Assembly: GCA_947058615.1 (NCBI GenBank)
Contig: CAMSHF010000004.1
Span: forward strand, 81,687 to 145,686
Origin: an uncultured Rickettsiella sp.
GTDB taxonomy: Bacteria; Pseudomonadota; Gammaproteobacteria; Diplorickettsiales; Diplorickettsiaceae
Direction of reading: 5' to 3'
DNA length: 64,000 bases
Each line of letters opens with the position of its first letter. The first letter of the stretch is position 1. Position numbers and translations under genes: made by a program. Positions 36,139 to 45,170 of the stretch are shown piece after piece. The notes beneath the pieces were generated by a model. That model ran no database searches. It worked only from the letters and a program-made list of their open reading frames with translations, and was not told where the DNA came from.

Positions 36139-36165
36139 CGAGAGCGCCTCGGCCGGGGGCTCTCG
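36139..36165. terminator. GC-rich hairpin between copy B and gacA
   Basis: CGAGAGC (36139-36145) pairs with GCTCTCG (36159-36165) around a GC-rich loop. It lies 42 nt after the HAD-like gene stop and 25 nt before the gacA stop on the other strand. No proper T-run; it stands out because its surroundings are AT-rich. Confidence 0.4.
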
Positions 36166-36189
36166 TTAAGTCATTTTATAAAAAAAATG

Positions 36190-36867
36190 TTATTTTTCCT
36201 GACTTTCGTCATGTTCATCCATATAACTTTCATCTTCTTCCAGCAAACCATAACGCAGGGCCAAATGCGTTAATTCCACATCATTATGCACCTCAAGCTT
36301 ATCATAAAGTCGATAACGATAGGTATTCACTGTTTTAGGGCTTAAACAAAGTTTTTCAGCGATACCATTTACTTTGATCCCATGCGTCACCATATACATA
36401 ACTTGCAATTCGCGTTCAGAAAGCTGCGCAAACGGTGATTTTGAGGCATCGGAAACCTGACGTAATGCCATTTTTTGAGCAATTTCTAATGTAATATAAT
36501 TTTGACCCGCCACTACTTTACGAATCGCCGTAATTAACTCCTCGGCATTGGTATTTTTGGTCACATAGCCTGCTGCGCCCGCACGCACTAAGCGATCAGG
36601 AAAAGGCCCTTCACTTAATACCGTTACCACAATAATTTTAAGTTTTGGATTGACGCGCATCAAACGCCGTGTTGCATCTAAGCCACCGATACCTGGCATT
36701 TTTATATCCATCAAGACAACATCCGGCTTGGTCCCTTTTACTAAGTTAATAGCCGCTTCGCCACTTTCAGCTTCACCTACTACCGTAATATCACGTACAT
36801 CCTCTAGTAAGCGCTTCATACCTAATCGCACTAAAGCATGATCGTCAACGATAACGACTTTAATCAT
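36190..36867 (-). CDS. gacA: LuxR-type response regulator, GacA/UvrY/LetA family
   Basis: Two-component regulator that in relatives is phosphorylated by a BarA/GacS/LetS kinase and switches on small RNAs that titrate CsrA, controlling virulence and stationary-phase traits. 225 residues: receiver domain with DDH at 8-10, phosphorylated Asp54 (LMDIKMPG) and Lys104, then a LuxR-type helix-turn-helix (LSERELQVMYMVTHG, LCLSPKTVNTYRYRLYDKL). The C-terminal tail is acidic. In E. coli uvrY overlaps uvrC; here they are separated by an insertion. tRNA-Ser lies upstream. Confidence 0.93.
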   Translation of the reverse strand: MIKVVIVDDHALVRLGMKRLLEDVRDITVVGEAESGEAAINLVKGTKPDVVLMDIKMPGIGGLDATRRLMRVNPKLKIIVVTVLSEGPFPDRLVRAGAAGYVTKNTNAEELITAIRKVVAGQNYITLEIAQKMALRQVSDASKSPFAQLSERELQVMYMVTHGIKVNGIAEKLCLSPKTVNTYRYRLYDKLEVHNDVELTHLALRYGLLEEDESYMDEHDESQEK

Positions 36868-36900
36868 GGAACGCTAACTCCTCTAGTCAATTTCATTTTT

Positions 36901-36990
36901 TGGCGGAGGGACAGGGATTCGAACCCTGGAAGGAGTTACCCCCTTGACGGTTTTCAAGACCGTTGCTTTCAACCGCTCAGCCATCCCTCC
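36901..36990 (-). tRNA. tRNA-Ser (anticodon TGA)
   Basis: Acceptor GGAGGGA/TCCCTCC, anticodon stem ACGGT/ACCGT with loop CTTGAAA giving TGA, a long variable arm typical of Ser, discriminator G and encoded CCA. Confidence 0.95.
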
Positions 36991-37298
36991 TACACCTATG
37001 TAGGTCGGCTCGAAAAAGAATACACGACTTGACTTAGCAAAAAACCTTTAGTAAAAAATACCGTTTTACGGATAAGCTCAATAAAGTCCAAACATTCAAG
37101 CACCGAGGAGCTATATTAGCATAAAGTCTATAGGATGTAGACTATAAAGAAATAAGCAAAACACTGAACACGATTATGGCCAGATATTCACTTTTTAGAA
37201 AAATCGAAACAGAAACGTTTTCCTATCGAAAAAAATGGCAACAAGAAGCAACATCGCAGGAAACCTATATTGATTATTTCAATCTATAACACAAACTA
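36991..37298. other. Intergenic region between tRNA-Ser and tadA
   Basis: Apart from the doubtful short frame listed separately, it holds a 6-bp inverted repeat AGTCTA/TAGACT (37135-37153) and the sequence TAGACTATAAAGAAATAAG (37148-37166), which recurs with one extra A at 42447-42466 in another intergenic gap. Confidence 0.45.
37176..37289 (+). CDS. Doubtful 37-residue frame
   Basis: ATG to TAA encoding MARYSLFRKIETETFSYRKK and 17 more residues, charged and with an amphipathic look. There is no ribosome binding site. TATAAA at 37153 could be a -10. No family recognised. It may be a leftover of a larger gene or chance. Confidence 0.2.
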   Translation: MARYSLFRKIETETFSYRKKWQQEATSQETYIDYFNL

Positions 37299-37769
37299 TC
37301 ACTTCGTTTTTTTGCGTTTCTCTTTAAAAAATTGTTGTAATTTTTCGGCGCAACGGCTAGCTAATAGACCATCCGTCAGTTCAAAGGTATGATTAAGATC
37401 CTTAGTTTGAAAAAGCTGGAGATGGGAAGTCGCACCAAAACGTGGATCATAGGCACCAAAAACCAATCGTTTAATGCGCGCTTGGTGCATCGCACCGAGA
37501 CACATAAGACAAGGTTCTAATGTCACATACACCGTTGACTCTAATAAACGAGGATTCTTTAACTGTTTGGCAGCAAGGCGTAGTAACAGAATTTCCGCAT
37601 GTGCCGTCGGATCGCATTGTGTAATCGTTCGATTAAAGGCGATACTGATGATCTGTTGATTTTGTACCAGCACGGCACCCACCGGAACTTCACCCTCTTT
37701 TTCTGCATGCTCGGCAGCCTTTAAAGCTTGGCGCATATAGAAGATATCGTTCTGCAAAGGAGAGTTCAT
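37299..37769 (-). CDS. tadA: tRNA-adenosine deaminase
   Basis: Converts the wobble adenosine of tRNA-Arg(ACG) to inosine. The 156-residue protein has the deaminase zinc and catalytic motifs HAEI (TAHAEILLLR, near residue 58) and PCLMC (TLEPCLMCLGAMHQARI, near 88), plus the AL..A..AEKEGEVPVGAVLV start. Length is typical for TadA. Transcribed alone. Confidence 0.95.
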   Translation of the reverse strand: MNSPLQNDIFYMRQALKAAEHAEKEGEVPVGAVLVQNQQIISIAFNRTITQCDPTAHAEILLLRLAAKQLKNPRLLESTVYVTLEPCLMCLGAMHQARIKRLVFGAYDPRFGATSHLQLFQTKDLNHTFELTDGLLASRCAEKLQQFFKEKRKKTK

Positions 37770-37812
37770 TCAAAATAGCACTTTCGTATAAATCCAGACT
37801 CTTTTTGAATGA

Positions 37813-37832
37813 CCCGCGGCCTACACCGCGGG
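37813..37832. repeat. GC-rich perfect hairpin
   Basis: CCCGCGG, 6-nt loop, CCGCGGG, extended by TGA/TCA with a bulge. It lies between the starts and stops of two minus-strand genes, about 100 nt after the stop at 37936, without a T-run. Possibly a weak terminator for that gene. Confidence 0.5.
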
Positions 37833-37935
37833 CTCAAGCTTAAGTTTAAGTTAAAGAAGACCTAACCCTCTTTGTCCTTTCACTTAGCGAGACTCTTTTG
37901 CTTAAAATTTTTTGGCCGGTTTCGCTAGAAAGGAT

Positions 37936-38172
37936 TTATTTTTTACCGGTGCACATAGTACAGTGATCACACGCACAATGACAAGCGTTATGCGAACGCG
38001 GGCAAGATAAATATTTGATCAAAGCACCTACCGCTAAAATGGGTAACATAATATCAAAGAAACGTGAAACCATCACAATCGTATCAACGGACTCGGGTTT
38101 CGCAAGACTTGCAGCAATAGCCATCAGTACCGCAATAATAATCACGACTGCTGGGAAAAATTTACGACACAT
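37936..38172 (-). CDS. Small two-span membrane protein with cysteine/histidine tail
   Basis: 78 residues: two membrane helices (VVIIIAVLMAIAASLA, residues 9-24, and FDIMLPILAVGALIKYL, 39-55) and a tail rich in Cys and His (CPRSHNACHCACDHCTMC, 57-74) that looks able to bind metal. GGAG lies 9 nt before the ATG. No family recognised with confidence. Length and layout suggest a small metal-related membrane protein, which is inference. Confidence 0.7.
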   Translation of the reverse strand: MCRKFFPAVVIIIAVLMAIAASLAKPESVDTIVMVSRFFDIMLPILAVGALIKYLSCPRSHNACHCACDHCTMCTGKK

Positions 38173-38275
38173 ATTAACGTCTCCTTGCTTTTAAAAAGAT
38201 TATAGGCGCTCACCAATACAGGTTGCATTTTATTTCGCCACCGTACTGGGTTGTAAATACTATCATAGTTGTTTT

Positions 38276-39037
38276 TTATTGTCTTTGTCTAACCGCTTCA
38301 AATAAACTAATACCCGCTGCAACAGAAACATTTAAGCTACTGACACGGCCAAACATAGGGATAGTTACTAACGCATCACAACGTTCTTTAGTTAAACGAC
38401 GCAAACCTTTATCTTCCGCTCCCAATACCAAGGCTAATGCACCGGTCAATACGGTTTCATAAATAAGCTGTGAGCCCGATTGATCCAAACCATAACACCA
38501 AACACCCATTGCTTTTAATTTCTCTAAAGTCGTTGCTAAATTAGTCACACTAAACAGCGGTGTCATTTCAGCCGCACCGGCCGCTACTTTTCGAACAGCA
38601 GGTGTCATACTGACCGAACGATCCGAGGGAACAATCACGGCATCGACTCCCGCGGCATTGGCTGTACGTAAACACGCCCCTAAATTATGCGGATCTTGAA
38701 TCGCATCGAGTACCAATAAAAACGGAGGTTCATCCGTATTTTTCAGACGTTGTTTTAACAAAGTCCACAAATCTCGATCATTTAATAGTTTAGTCCTCTT
38801 TATTTGAGCTAAAATTCCTTGATGTACACGCTGCTTAGCCCAAGCATCACATTGATTTTTCGATACACTCTGCACGGGAATATGATGGTATTCCGCCAAC
38901 TGAAGAATCTCTTGAATACGCGTGTCCTCACGCCCTGCTTGTCGAAAGAGCTGCAATATCCTTTCGGGATGCGATGTTAACAGCGCGCTGATCGCATGAA
39001 AACCAAATACAAATTCTTTTTCAGATGTCGAACTCAT
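38276..39037 (-). CDS. rlmB: 23S rRNA (guanosine-2251-2'-O)-methyltransferase
   Basis: SPOUT-class enzyme that methylates G2251 in the ribosomal P-loop. 253 residues: an N-terminal L30e-like RNA-binding domain and a knotted catalytic domain with LVLDAIQDPHNLGACLRTA (near 107-125), VLGAEDKGLRRL (near 205) and SLNVSVAAGISLFEA. In E. coli it follows rnr directly; here an inverted accessory gene lies between them. Confidence 0.95.
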   Translation of the reverse strand: MSSTSEKEFVFGFHAISALLTSHPERILQLFRQAGREDTRIQEILQLAEYHHIPVQSVSKNQCDAWAKQRVHQGILAQIKRTKLLNDRDLWTLLKQRLKNTDEPPFLLVLDAIQDPHNLGACLRTANAAGVDAVIVPSDRSVSMTPAVRKVAAGAAEMTPLFSVTNLATTLEKLKAMGVWCYGLDQSGSQLIYETVLTGALALVLGAEDKGLRRLTKERCDALVTIPMFGRVSSLNVSVAAGISLFEAVRQRQ

Positions 39038-39082
39038 GGTAAAATAGTCTCTGAATGAAATAACTAAAAAGGACTTAAATTT

Positions 39083-40084
39083 GTGCCCAATCTAACACTT
39101 CAGATTAATCCAGAAAGTTTAAATTTTCTAAATCAACATCAAGGAAAGCAGTTAACCTTAGGGCAACAAGTTTTTATCCAGAATGTTAAAGAGACCCATA
39201 AGAGACTATCCGAATTAAAAAAGCAAGCGTTTTTCGAGTTCACTGACAGTAATGAAAAAGAGATCGGTCGTGGAAATCTCTATGCGATAACACCGTCTTT
39301 AAGAGAAAATTCTCAAGAAACGATCAGCTTAGAAAAATTACAAACTGCCTTTGAGAATGAATTGAAAGTAGATAATAAAGAAGCACTTTCTTTTATTTTA
39401 TTATGCTTAGTCCACCCAGTTTGGCTCCTCGGCTCTATGCCAACAATACCTTGTTCAGTGCTCGTACCCACCGATTATCTTTGTTCTAACGAAAACCAAT
39501 CCGAAACATTAACAGCCATTATTGACCATAACGAACACATTCATTTTCAGCTAAACCTAAGTATCAACGCGGTACGTGCTGAAAAATATCCCAGAGGCAT
39601 TATCACGATTGAGTTTACGATTGATAATAACCCCACCCGGCAAATCAAACTCTTACCTATTCACATGTATTTCGATTTTCCTGATGAAAATGAATCCAAT
39701 ACGTTTCAACAAAAATTACGTAAAGAGTTCAATACGTGGGTATTAGATCAAGATGAATTAGCTAAAATAAAAACTAAACTTAATCAATCTACGTTGATGA
39801 AACTTCATCAATGTGTTTTACCTATCTTATTCAGTCTTTTCATTAGCGCAATCGCTATGGTAAGTTTCGCTGCTTTAAACTTAAGCCTTATTTCCGTGTT
39901 TTTATTACCGCCACTCGGCTTGGCATTAGGGTTAATTATCGCAAGCTTGGCCAGTGGTGGCGCCTATCTTCTTAGAAAAAGAGAAGAGAAAAAATTGCAG
40001 CGGCCCATTCATTTGTTTAATACAAAAAATCAAATATCGTCTAATCCAACCTTATCGGGAAGCACACGCACTTATCAACCTTAA
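39083..40084 (+). CDS. Orphan protein with C-terminal membrane hairpin
   Basis: 333 residues starting with GTG, with AAAAAGGA about 9 nt upstream. Residues 1-240 are soluble and charged with no recognised domain. Two strongly hydrophobic helices follow (about VLPILFSLFISAIAMVSFAA, near 246-265, and LISVFLLPPLGLALGLIIAS, near 270-289), then a basic stretch LRKREEKKLQRP and a polar tail. No signal peptide. It runs opposite to its neighbours and splits rlmB from rnr. The arrangement resembles host-membrane-targeted effectors of Legionellales, but that is only an analogy. Confidence 0.75.
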   Translation: MPNLTLQINPESLNFLNQHQGKQLTLGQQVFIQNVKETHKRLSELKKQAFFEFTDSNEKEIGRGNLYAITPSLRENSQETISLEKLQTAFENELKVDNKEALSFILLCLVHPVWLLGSMPTIPCSVLVPTDYLCSNENQSETLTAIIDHNEHIHFQLNLSINAVRAEKYPRGIITIEFTIDNNPTRQIKLLPIHMYFDFPDENESNTFQQKLRKEFNTWVLDQDELAKIKTKLNQSTLMKLHQCVLPILFSLFISAIAMVSFAALNLSLISVFLLPPLGLALGLIIASLASGGAYLLRKREEKKLQRPIHLFNTKNQISSNPTLSGSTRTYQP

Positions 40085-40091
40085 AATCAAA

Positions 40092-42314
40092 CTATTTTCT
40101 TTTTTTATATTTCTTCTTTCTTTTTATTGACCGATGAATTTTAGGTTCAATCAACTCAAAATCAATTTTACGCTGATCAAGATCAACTCGCCCTACTCTC
40201 ACCTGAATTCTATCGCCTAGACGATACACAATACCGGTACGCTCTCCTTGGAGACAATGACGATTAGCATCAAATTGATAATAATCATTATGCAAAGCGG
40301 TCACATGCACTAAGCCTTCGACATAAATATTTTGTAACTCAACAAATAAACCAAAACCCGTGACATTGGTAATAATTCCATCAAAACTTTCACCCACACG
40401 ATCCCGCATGTACTCACATTTTAACCAATCCAATACTTCACGTGTAGCTTCGTCGGCACGCCTTTCAGTCGTTGAACAATGTTCACCCAAACGCGAGATC
40501 ATTACGTTATCATAGAAAAAGTTCTTCGGTTTACGCTTGGCTAATACATGGCGTATCGCTCGATGAACTAATAGGTCCGGATACCGGCGTATCGGTGAAG
40601 TAAAATGCGTATAGGCCGCAAAAGCTAAACCAAAATGACCTATATTCTCAGGACTATAGATAGCTTGACTTAACGAGCGCAACATCACCGTTTGAATCAG
40701 ATGCGCATCCGGTCTATCCACAATCAATTTTAATAAGTTGGAATAATCCTCCGGCGTCACTTGTTTTTTATTAGGAAAACGCAAACCCAATTCCGCCAAA
40801 AAACTTTTTAGATCGGCTAATTTTTCTGTCGTCGGGGGCGCATGGTCGCGAAATAGTGTAGGTATTTTTGCTTTTAACAAAAATTGTGCGGCAGAGACGT
40901 TGGCAAGTAACATACATTCTTCAATGATACGATGTGCCACAGTACGCACTGTAGGAATAATCTGTTTAATTTTTCGATTAGGTCCAAATATCACACGGGT
41001 TTCTGTGGTCTCAAAATCAATGGCACCGCGTGCTTCGCGCGTTTGATGTAACAACTGATAAAGTTGATGCAAGTTTTGTAAATGCGGTAGTAGGTTTTTA
41101 TAGGCCGGAGGACATTTTTTATTATTTAACCAGGCAGCCACTTCATTATAAATCAAACGCGCTCGGGAATGGATCACGGCCGGATAGAATTGATAACGTT
41201 TCAATTCGCCTTTATTCGAAATTAACATATCACAAACCATACACAAGCGATTCACTTTGGGCTTTAATGAACAAAGTTCATTTGAAAGTATTTCCGGTAA
41301 CATGGGTAAGACGCTGTTCGGAAAATAAACCGAATTACCGCGAGCTTCGGCTTCTTTGTCGAGTTCACTTTGCGGGTTAATGTAATAGCTCACATCGGCG
41401 ATTGCGACGACTAAACGCCATTGTTTTTTTTGCCGCTCACAATACACCGCGTCATCAAAATCCTTGGCATCGGCACCATCGATGGTCACAAACGCTAAAT
41501 CGAGTAAATCGACTCGGTTATCTTGCTCATCATTCGGTAATACACCGGATTGCAAGCTTGTAATTTCTTCCTGCACCGAATCCGGCCATACATGCGGTAG
41601 ATTATAATTCCGTATGGCAATCTCAATCTCTAAACCGGGCGCCATATGATCGCCCAAGATCTCGGTAATGCGACCTATCGCTTGCTGACGAAAACTCGGA
41701 AAACGCGTTATTTCGACAACCACAATTTGGCCCGATGTTGCGGCACCTTCATCGTCCACGCCAATTAAAATATCTTGTGTGATACGATTATTCGACGGTA
41801 CGACAAAAGCCACCCCTTTTTCTTTAAAAAAACGACCCACTAAGGAGGATGTATTACGTTCCAATACCTCTGCAATTACACCTTCACGCCGATTGCGTCT
41901 ATCGATTCCCACAAGCCGCGCTAAAACTCGGTCGCCATGAAAGACCAATTGCATTTGCCGCGCACTTAAGTACAGATCGTCACTGCCGTCGTCAGGGACC
42001 AAAAAACCAAATCCATCACGGTGCCCCATAATTCGACCGCGTATCAAATTCATTTTATCGGACAAACCATAACCTTCACGGCGCGTTAAAACAATTTGTC
42101 CATCGGACTCCATCGCCCGTAAACGTCGTCGCAATGCTTCTTGACGTTCTGGATCCGTTAAACCCAGATGCTGATTCAGTTCATCACGTTTAACGAGATG
42201 ACCACATTTTTTTAAGAAATCTAAAATATATTCACGACTCGGGATGGGATTATCATATTTACGCGCTTCGCGCGCCGCATAAGGATCAAGTAAACGCTTT
42301 GGCTTTTTTGACAT
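40092..42314 (-). CDS. rnr: Ribonuclease R
   Basis: 3'-to-5' exoribonuclease that can digest structured RNA. 740 residues: an N-terminal winged-helix domain, cold-shock domains (GHRDGFGFLVPDDGSDDLYL near 95-114), the RNB catalytic domain with DGADAKDFDDAVY (near 284-296, holding the metal-binding aspartates), an S1 domain (GESFDGIITNVTGFGLFVEL) and a short Lys/Arg-rich end. Slightly shorter than E. coli (813), mainly in the basic tail. Confidence 0.96.
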   Translation of the reverse strand: MSKKPKRLLDPYAAREARKYDNPIPSREYILDFLKKCGHLVKRDELNQHLGLTDPERQEALRRRLRAMESDGQIVLTRREGYGLSDKMNLIRGRIMGHRDGFGFLVPDDGSDDLYLSARQMQLVFHGDRVLARLVGIDRRNRREGVIAEVLERNTSSLVGRFFKEKGVAFVVPSNNRITQDILIGVDDEGAATSGQIVVVEITRFPSFRQQAIGRITEILGDHMAPGLEIEIAIRNYNLPHVWPDSVQEEITSLQSGVLPNDEQDNRVDLLDLAFVTIDGADAKDFDDAVYCERQKKQWRLVVAIADVSYYINPQSELDKEAEARGNSVYFPNSVLPMLPEILSNELCSLKPKVNRLCMVCDMLISNKGELKRYQFYPAVIHSRARLIYNEVAAWLNNKKCPPAYKNLLPHLQNLHQLYQLLHQTREARGAIDFETTETRVIFGPNRKIKQIIPTVRTVAHRIIEECMLLANVSAAQFLLKAKIPTLFRDHAPPTTEKLADLKSFLAELGLRFPNKKQVTPEDYSNLLKLIVDRPDAHLIQTVMLRSLSQAIYSPENIGHFGLAFAAYTHFTSPIRRYPDLLVHRAIRHVLAKRKPKNFFYDNVMISRLGEHCSTTERRADEATREVLDWLKCEYMRDRVGESFDGIITNVTGFGLFVELQNIYVEGLVHVTALHNDYYQFDANRHCLQGERTGIVYRLGDRIQVRVGRVDLDQRKIDFELIEPKIHRSIKRKKKYKKRK

Positions 42315-42473
42315 AATAATTCGTAATTAATAAATTGAAGTATTCATTCCCTTGAAAAAGTAGACCCGTCCATCGTTAATCTAACTAAGAAATACTGAAC
42401 CTATCTGCTTTAGAATTCATCATTGCATGAATAAAATCTAAATAAATAGACTATAAAAGAAATAAGTGGATTA

Positions 42474-43475
42474 TTAATAACCCACATCACTGCGAACTTT
42501 TCCCCAAAATACCCAATAAGACCAAGTGGTATAAATTAAAATAATAGGTAATAAAATTAAAGTCCCTACAAGAAGAAAAAACTGTGTATCTACTGAAGAA
42601 GCGGCTTGCCAGAGCGTAAAATGATGAGGAACAATCATTGGAAATAAACTGATCACTAAATTTAAATAAGTCAGAAAAAATAAAGCTAAGGCACCCAAAA
42701 AAGGCATAATATCCGAAGATTTTTTCAGTAAACGCCATTCGTAAACAGCGAGTATTAAGGTTAGAAAAGGGATCGATGAAAAGTAAAGTAGATTCGGCCA
42801 AGTAAACCATCGTTGTTGGACACTGTCGTCAACAAAAGGTGTCCAAGCAGAAACGATGACGATGGCAAGAAATACAGCAATTAAACAGATACGCCCTTGA
42901 CGCCTTGCTGACACTTGTAATTCACCTTCTGTTTTCAAAATGAGCCATCCCGCCCCCAGTAAGGTATATCCAAAAACCAATCCCAAGCCTGTAAAAAGTG
43001 AAAAAGGAGTAAAACAATCCCAAGAGCTCCCAACAAATGCTCTTCCGTCAACCGAAAACCCTTGAATAAAAGCACCTAAAATAACACCTTGAGCAAAAGT
43101 GGCAATTAATGATCCCAAGCTAAAACCCCAATCCCACATCGTCGCATGCTCCGCTTCGCTAAAATGAAATTCAAAAGCTACACCACGGAAGATCAAAGCC
43201 AACAACATAATAAGAACAGGAAAATAAACGGCTGGGAAAATAATAGCAAAGGCTAAAGGAAAGGCCGCTAACAATCCAACAGCACCCAGAATTAACCAAG
43301 TTTCGTTACCATCCCAAACGGGCGCAATTGAGTTCATGATTAATTTACGCGATTTTCGGCTGGGTGCAAACGCATAGAGGATACCGACACCGAGATCAAA
43401 CCCATCAAGCAAAACATAGAAAAAAACCCCAATGCCGAGTATTAATGTCCATAATAAAACCAAATTACTGGTCAT
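42474..43475 (-). CDS. cydB: Cytochrome bd-type quinol oxidase subunit II
   Basis: Partner subunit of the bd oxidase, with eight or nine membrane helices; helps house the high-spin haems. 333 residues, beginning MTSNLVLLWTLILGIGVFFY and containing LDGFDLGVG and APVWDGNETWL, both family signatures, and RGVAFEFHF. I start at the ATG at 43475, overlapping the cydA stop by 11 nt, with CGGAG 8 nt upstream; longer readings would run through the cydA end. The following cydX gene is not seen. Confidence 0.94.
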   Translation of the reverse strand: MTSNLVLLWTLILGIGVFFYVLLDGFDLGVGILYAFAPSRKSRKLIMNSIAPVWDGNETWLILGAVGLLAAFPLAFAIIFPAVYFPVLIMLLALIFRGVAFEFHFSEAEHATMWDWGFSLGSLIATFAQGVILGAFIQGFSVDGRAFVGSSWDCFTPFSLFTGLGLVFGYTLLGAGWLILKTEGELQVSARRQGRICLIAVFLAIVIVSAWTPFVDDSVQQRWFTWPNLLYFSSIPFLTLILAVYEWRLLKKSSDIMPFLGALALFFLTYLNLVISLFPMIVPHHFTLWQAASSVDTQFFLLVGTLILLPIILIYTTWSYWVFWGKVRSDVGY

Positions 43476-44856
43476 TGGAAAACTCCGGCGAAGATGAAAT
43501 AGGATGGCTTGGTTGGCCTCCCTCAACAGGCAGATTAGACGCTTGAACAAATCCTTTCCGAGCAATCTTTACCATTAAAAAGATACCTACTGGAAAAATA
43601 ATCAGGTAAACCAACATATAACCAAATAAGGAAAGCAAAACATCCACACCCGTTAATGAGGGGCTCACGGAATGAGAAGTCCGGAGTAAACTATAGACCG
43701 TCCAGGGCTGACGTCCTACCTCTGTCGTAACCCAACCCGATAATATTGTCAGAAAACCTATCGGTGCAACATATTGACAGGCTTTTAAAAACCAATCCGT
43801 ATCAAATAAACGATTTTTAAAGCGCAACCATAAACTCAGTAGAATGAACACGAGCATAATAACGCCGAATCCGACCATAATACGAAAGGAGAAAAAAGGA
43901 ATAGCGACAGGGGCACGATCAGCGGCGGGCCATTGAGTTAATCCAGGAACAAGACCATTAAGATGATGGGTTAGAATGAGACTACCTAATAACGGTATCT
44001 CCAATACATTGTGATTTATTTCTTTTTTCTCATCGGGAATAGCAAACAGAATAAGTGGCGCTCTTTTTTCAGGATACCAATGTGCTTCGATAGCCGCCAA
44101 TTTAGCCGGTTGATATTTCAACGTATTAAGACCATGTAAATCCCCAAAGAAAATTTGTAATGGGACAAGAAGCGTTAGAAGAGCGAATGTCATAGAAAAC
44201 ATTGTTCGGCCTTCTTTCTTAAATCGTTTCTGCCGAATAAAATACGCACCCACTGCAATAACCACAAAACCGGTGGTGATATAAAAACCGGTGACCGTAT
44301 GTACAAATCGATAAGGGAAAGAAGGATTAAATATAATCGCCAACCAATCGCTAGGAAAAAAACGGCCATCGATTAATTTATAGCCTGCGGGTGTTTGCAT
44401 CCAACTGTTGGTCACCAAAATCCAAAAAGCAGACAGCAAAGTCCCAAAAGCCACCATCAATGCTGAAAAGAAATGCGCCCAACGTGGAACGAGTTTACGG
44501 CCAAACAGCAGTATCCCTAGAAAGGAAGCCTCTAAGAAAAAAGCGGTTAAACCTTCATATCCTAATAGTGGCGATAAAACATTAGCCGTTGCGTCAGAAA
44601 AACGACTCCAATTCGTACCCAATTGAAATGGCATTACGATACCAGATACCACACCCATTCCAAAAGAAACGGCAAATATTTTTGTCCAAAAGGTAGAAAG
44701 ACGTAAATAGATTTCTCGATGTGTGAAAAAATTTATTCCTTCTAATAAGGCAATGAAAGAAGCCAATCCAATAGTAAAGGCAGGCAATAATATATGGAAA
44801 GCAACTACCCAAGCAAACTGTAGGCGGGACAAAAAAAGAGGATCAAGATGCATCAT
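43465..44856 (-). CDS. cydA: Cytochrome bd-type quinol oxidase subunit I (cyanide-insensitive type)
   Basis: Catalytic subunit: oxidises quinol and reduces oxygen to water with high affinity. 463 residues with nine membrane helices, the haem ligand His in AFHILLPAFTIG near residue 20, a second His/Met set (FGMGVVSGIVMPFQLG) and GRQPW near 375. The Q-loop is short, the mark of the CioA/short-loop class rather than of E. coli CydA (522). It supports microaerobic respiration and oxidative-stress tolerance in relatives. The ATG pair at 44856/44853 begins the protein. Confidence 0.94.
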   Translation of the reverse strand: MMHLDPLFLSRLQFAWVVAFHILLPAFTIGLASFIALLEGINFFTHREIYLRLSTFWTKIFAVSFGMGVVSGIVMPFQLGTNWSRFSDATANVLSPLLGYEGLTAFFLEASFLGILLFGRKLVPRWAHFFSALMVAFGTLLSAFWILVTNSWMQTPAGYKLIDGRFFPSDWLAIIFNPSFPYRFVHTVTGFYITTGFVVIAVGAYFIRQKRFKKEGRTMFSMTFALLTLLVPLQIFFGDLHGLNTLKYQPAKLAAIEAHWYPEKRAPLILFAIPDEKKEINHNVLEIPLLGSLILTHHLNGLVPGLTQWPAADRAPVAIPFFSFRIMVGFGVIMLVFILLSLWLRFKNRLFDTDWFLKACQYVAPIGFLTILSGWVTTEVGRQPWTVYSLLRTSHSVSPSLTGVDVLLSLFGYMLVYLIIFPVGIFLMVKIARKGFVQASNLPVEGGQPSHPISSSPEFSNDQ

Positions 44857-45170
44857 ACTTTCCTAAATCCGGTAAGTTTAGATATCCTATTAAATTATTC
44901 CGTATAGATTGTTGGGTTATATTCTGAAATACCAAGAAATTTTATTGAACAAATGTTGGAACATCTTATAATTAGAATAAATTACTGTCAAGTTACACTT
45001 AAATAATGGATTAGGTTTTGATACGAATTTTTCACAAGAACAAATGAAATAACTGGTTTTTCACTTTAATCAAAAAATATAATAAAGATCCACTGGTTAA
45101 AGCTCAACTCATGACAAAATCACTCAAGTGAGCGGCTATCACACCGTAAAACGGAATTAAAATATAAAAA
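44857..45170. other. AT-rich intergenic region between cydA and rsmE
   Basis: No gene or RNA recognised. It should contain the cydAB promoter on the minus strand, but I see no clear -35/-10 pair; oxygen- or redox-dependent activation is possible. No FNR box (TTGAT-N4-ATCAA) noticed. Confidence 0.5.

Noticed and set aside
36090..36338. Plus-strand frame continuing through the GC-rich hairpin into gacA
   Set aside because: It overlaps gacA on the opposite strand and has no domain; a shadow frame.
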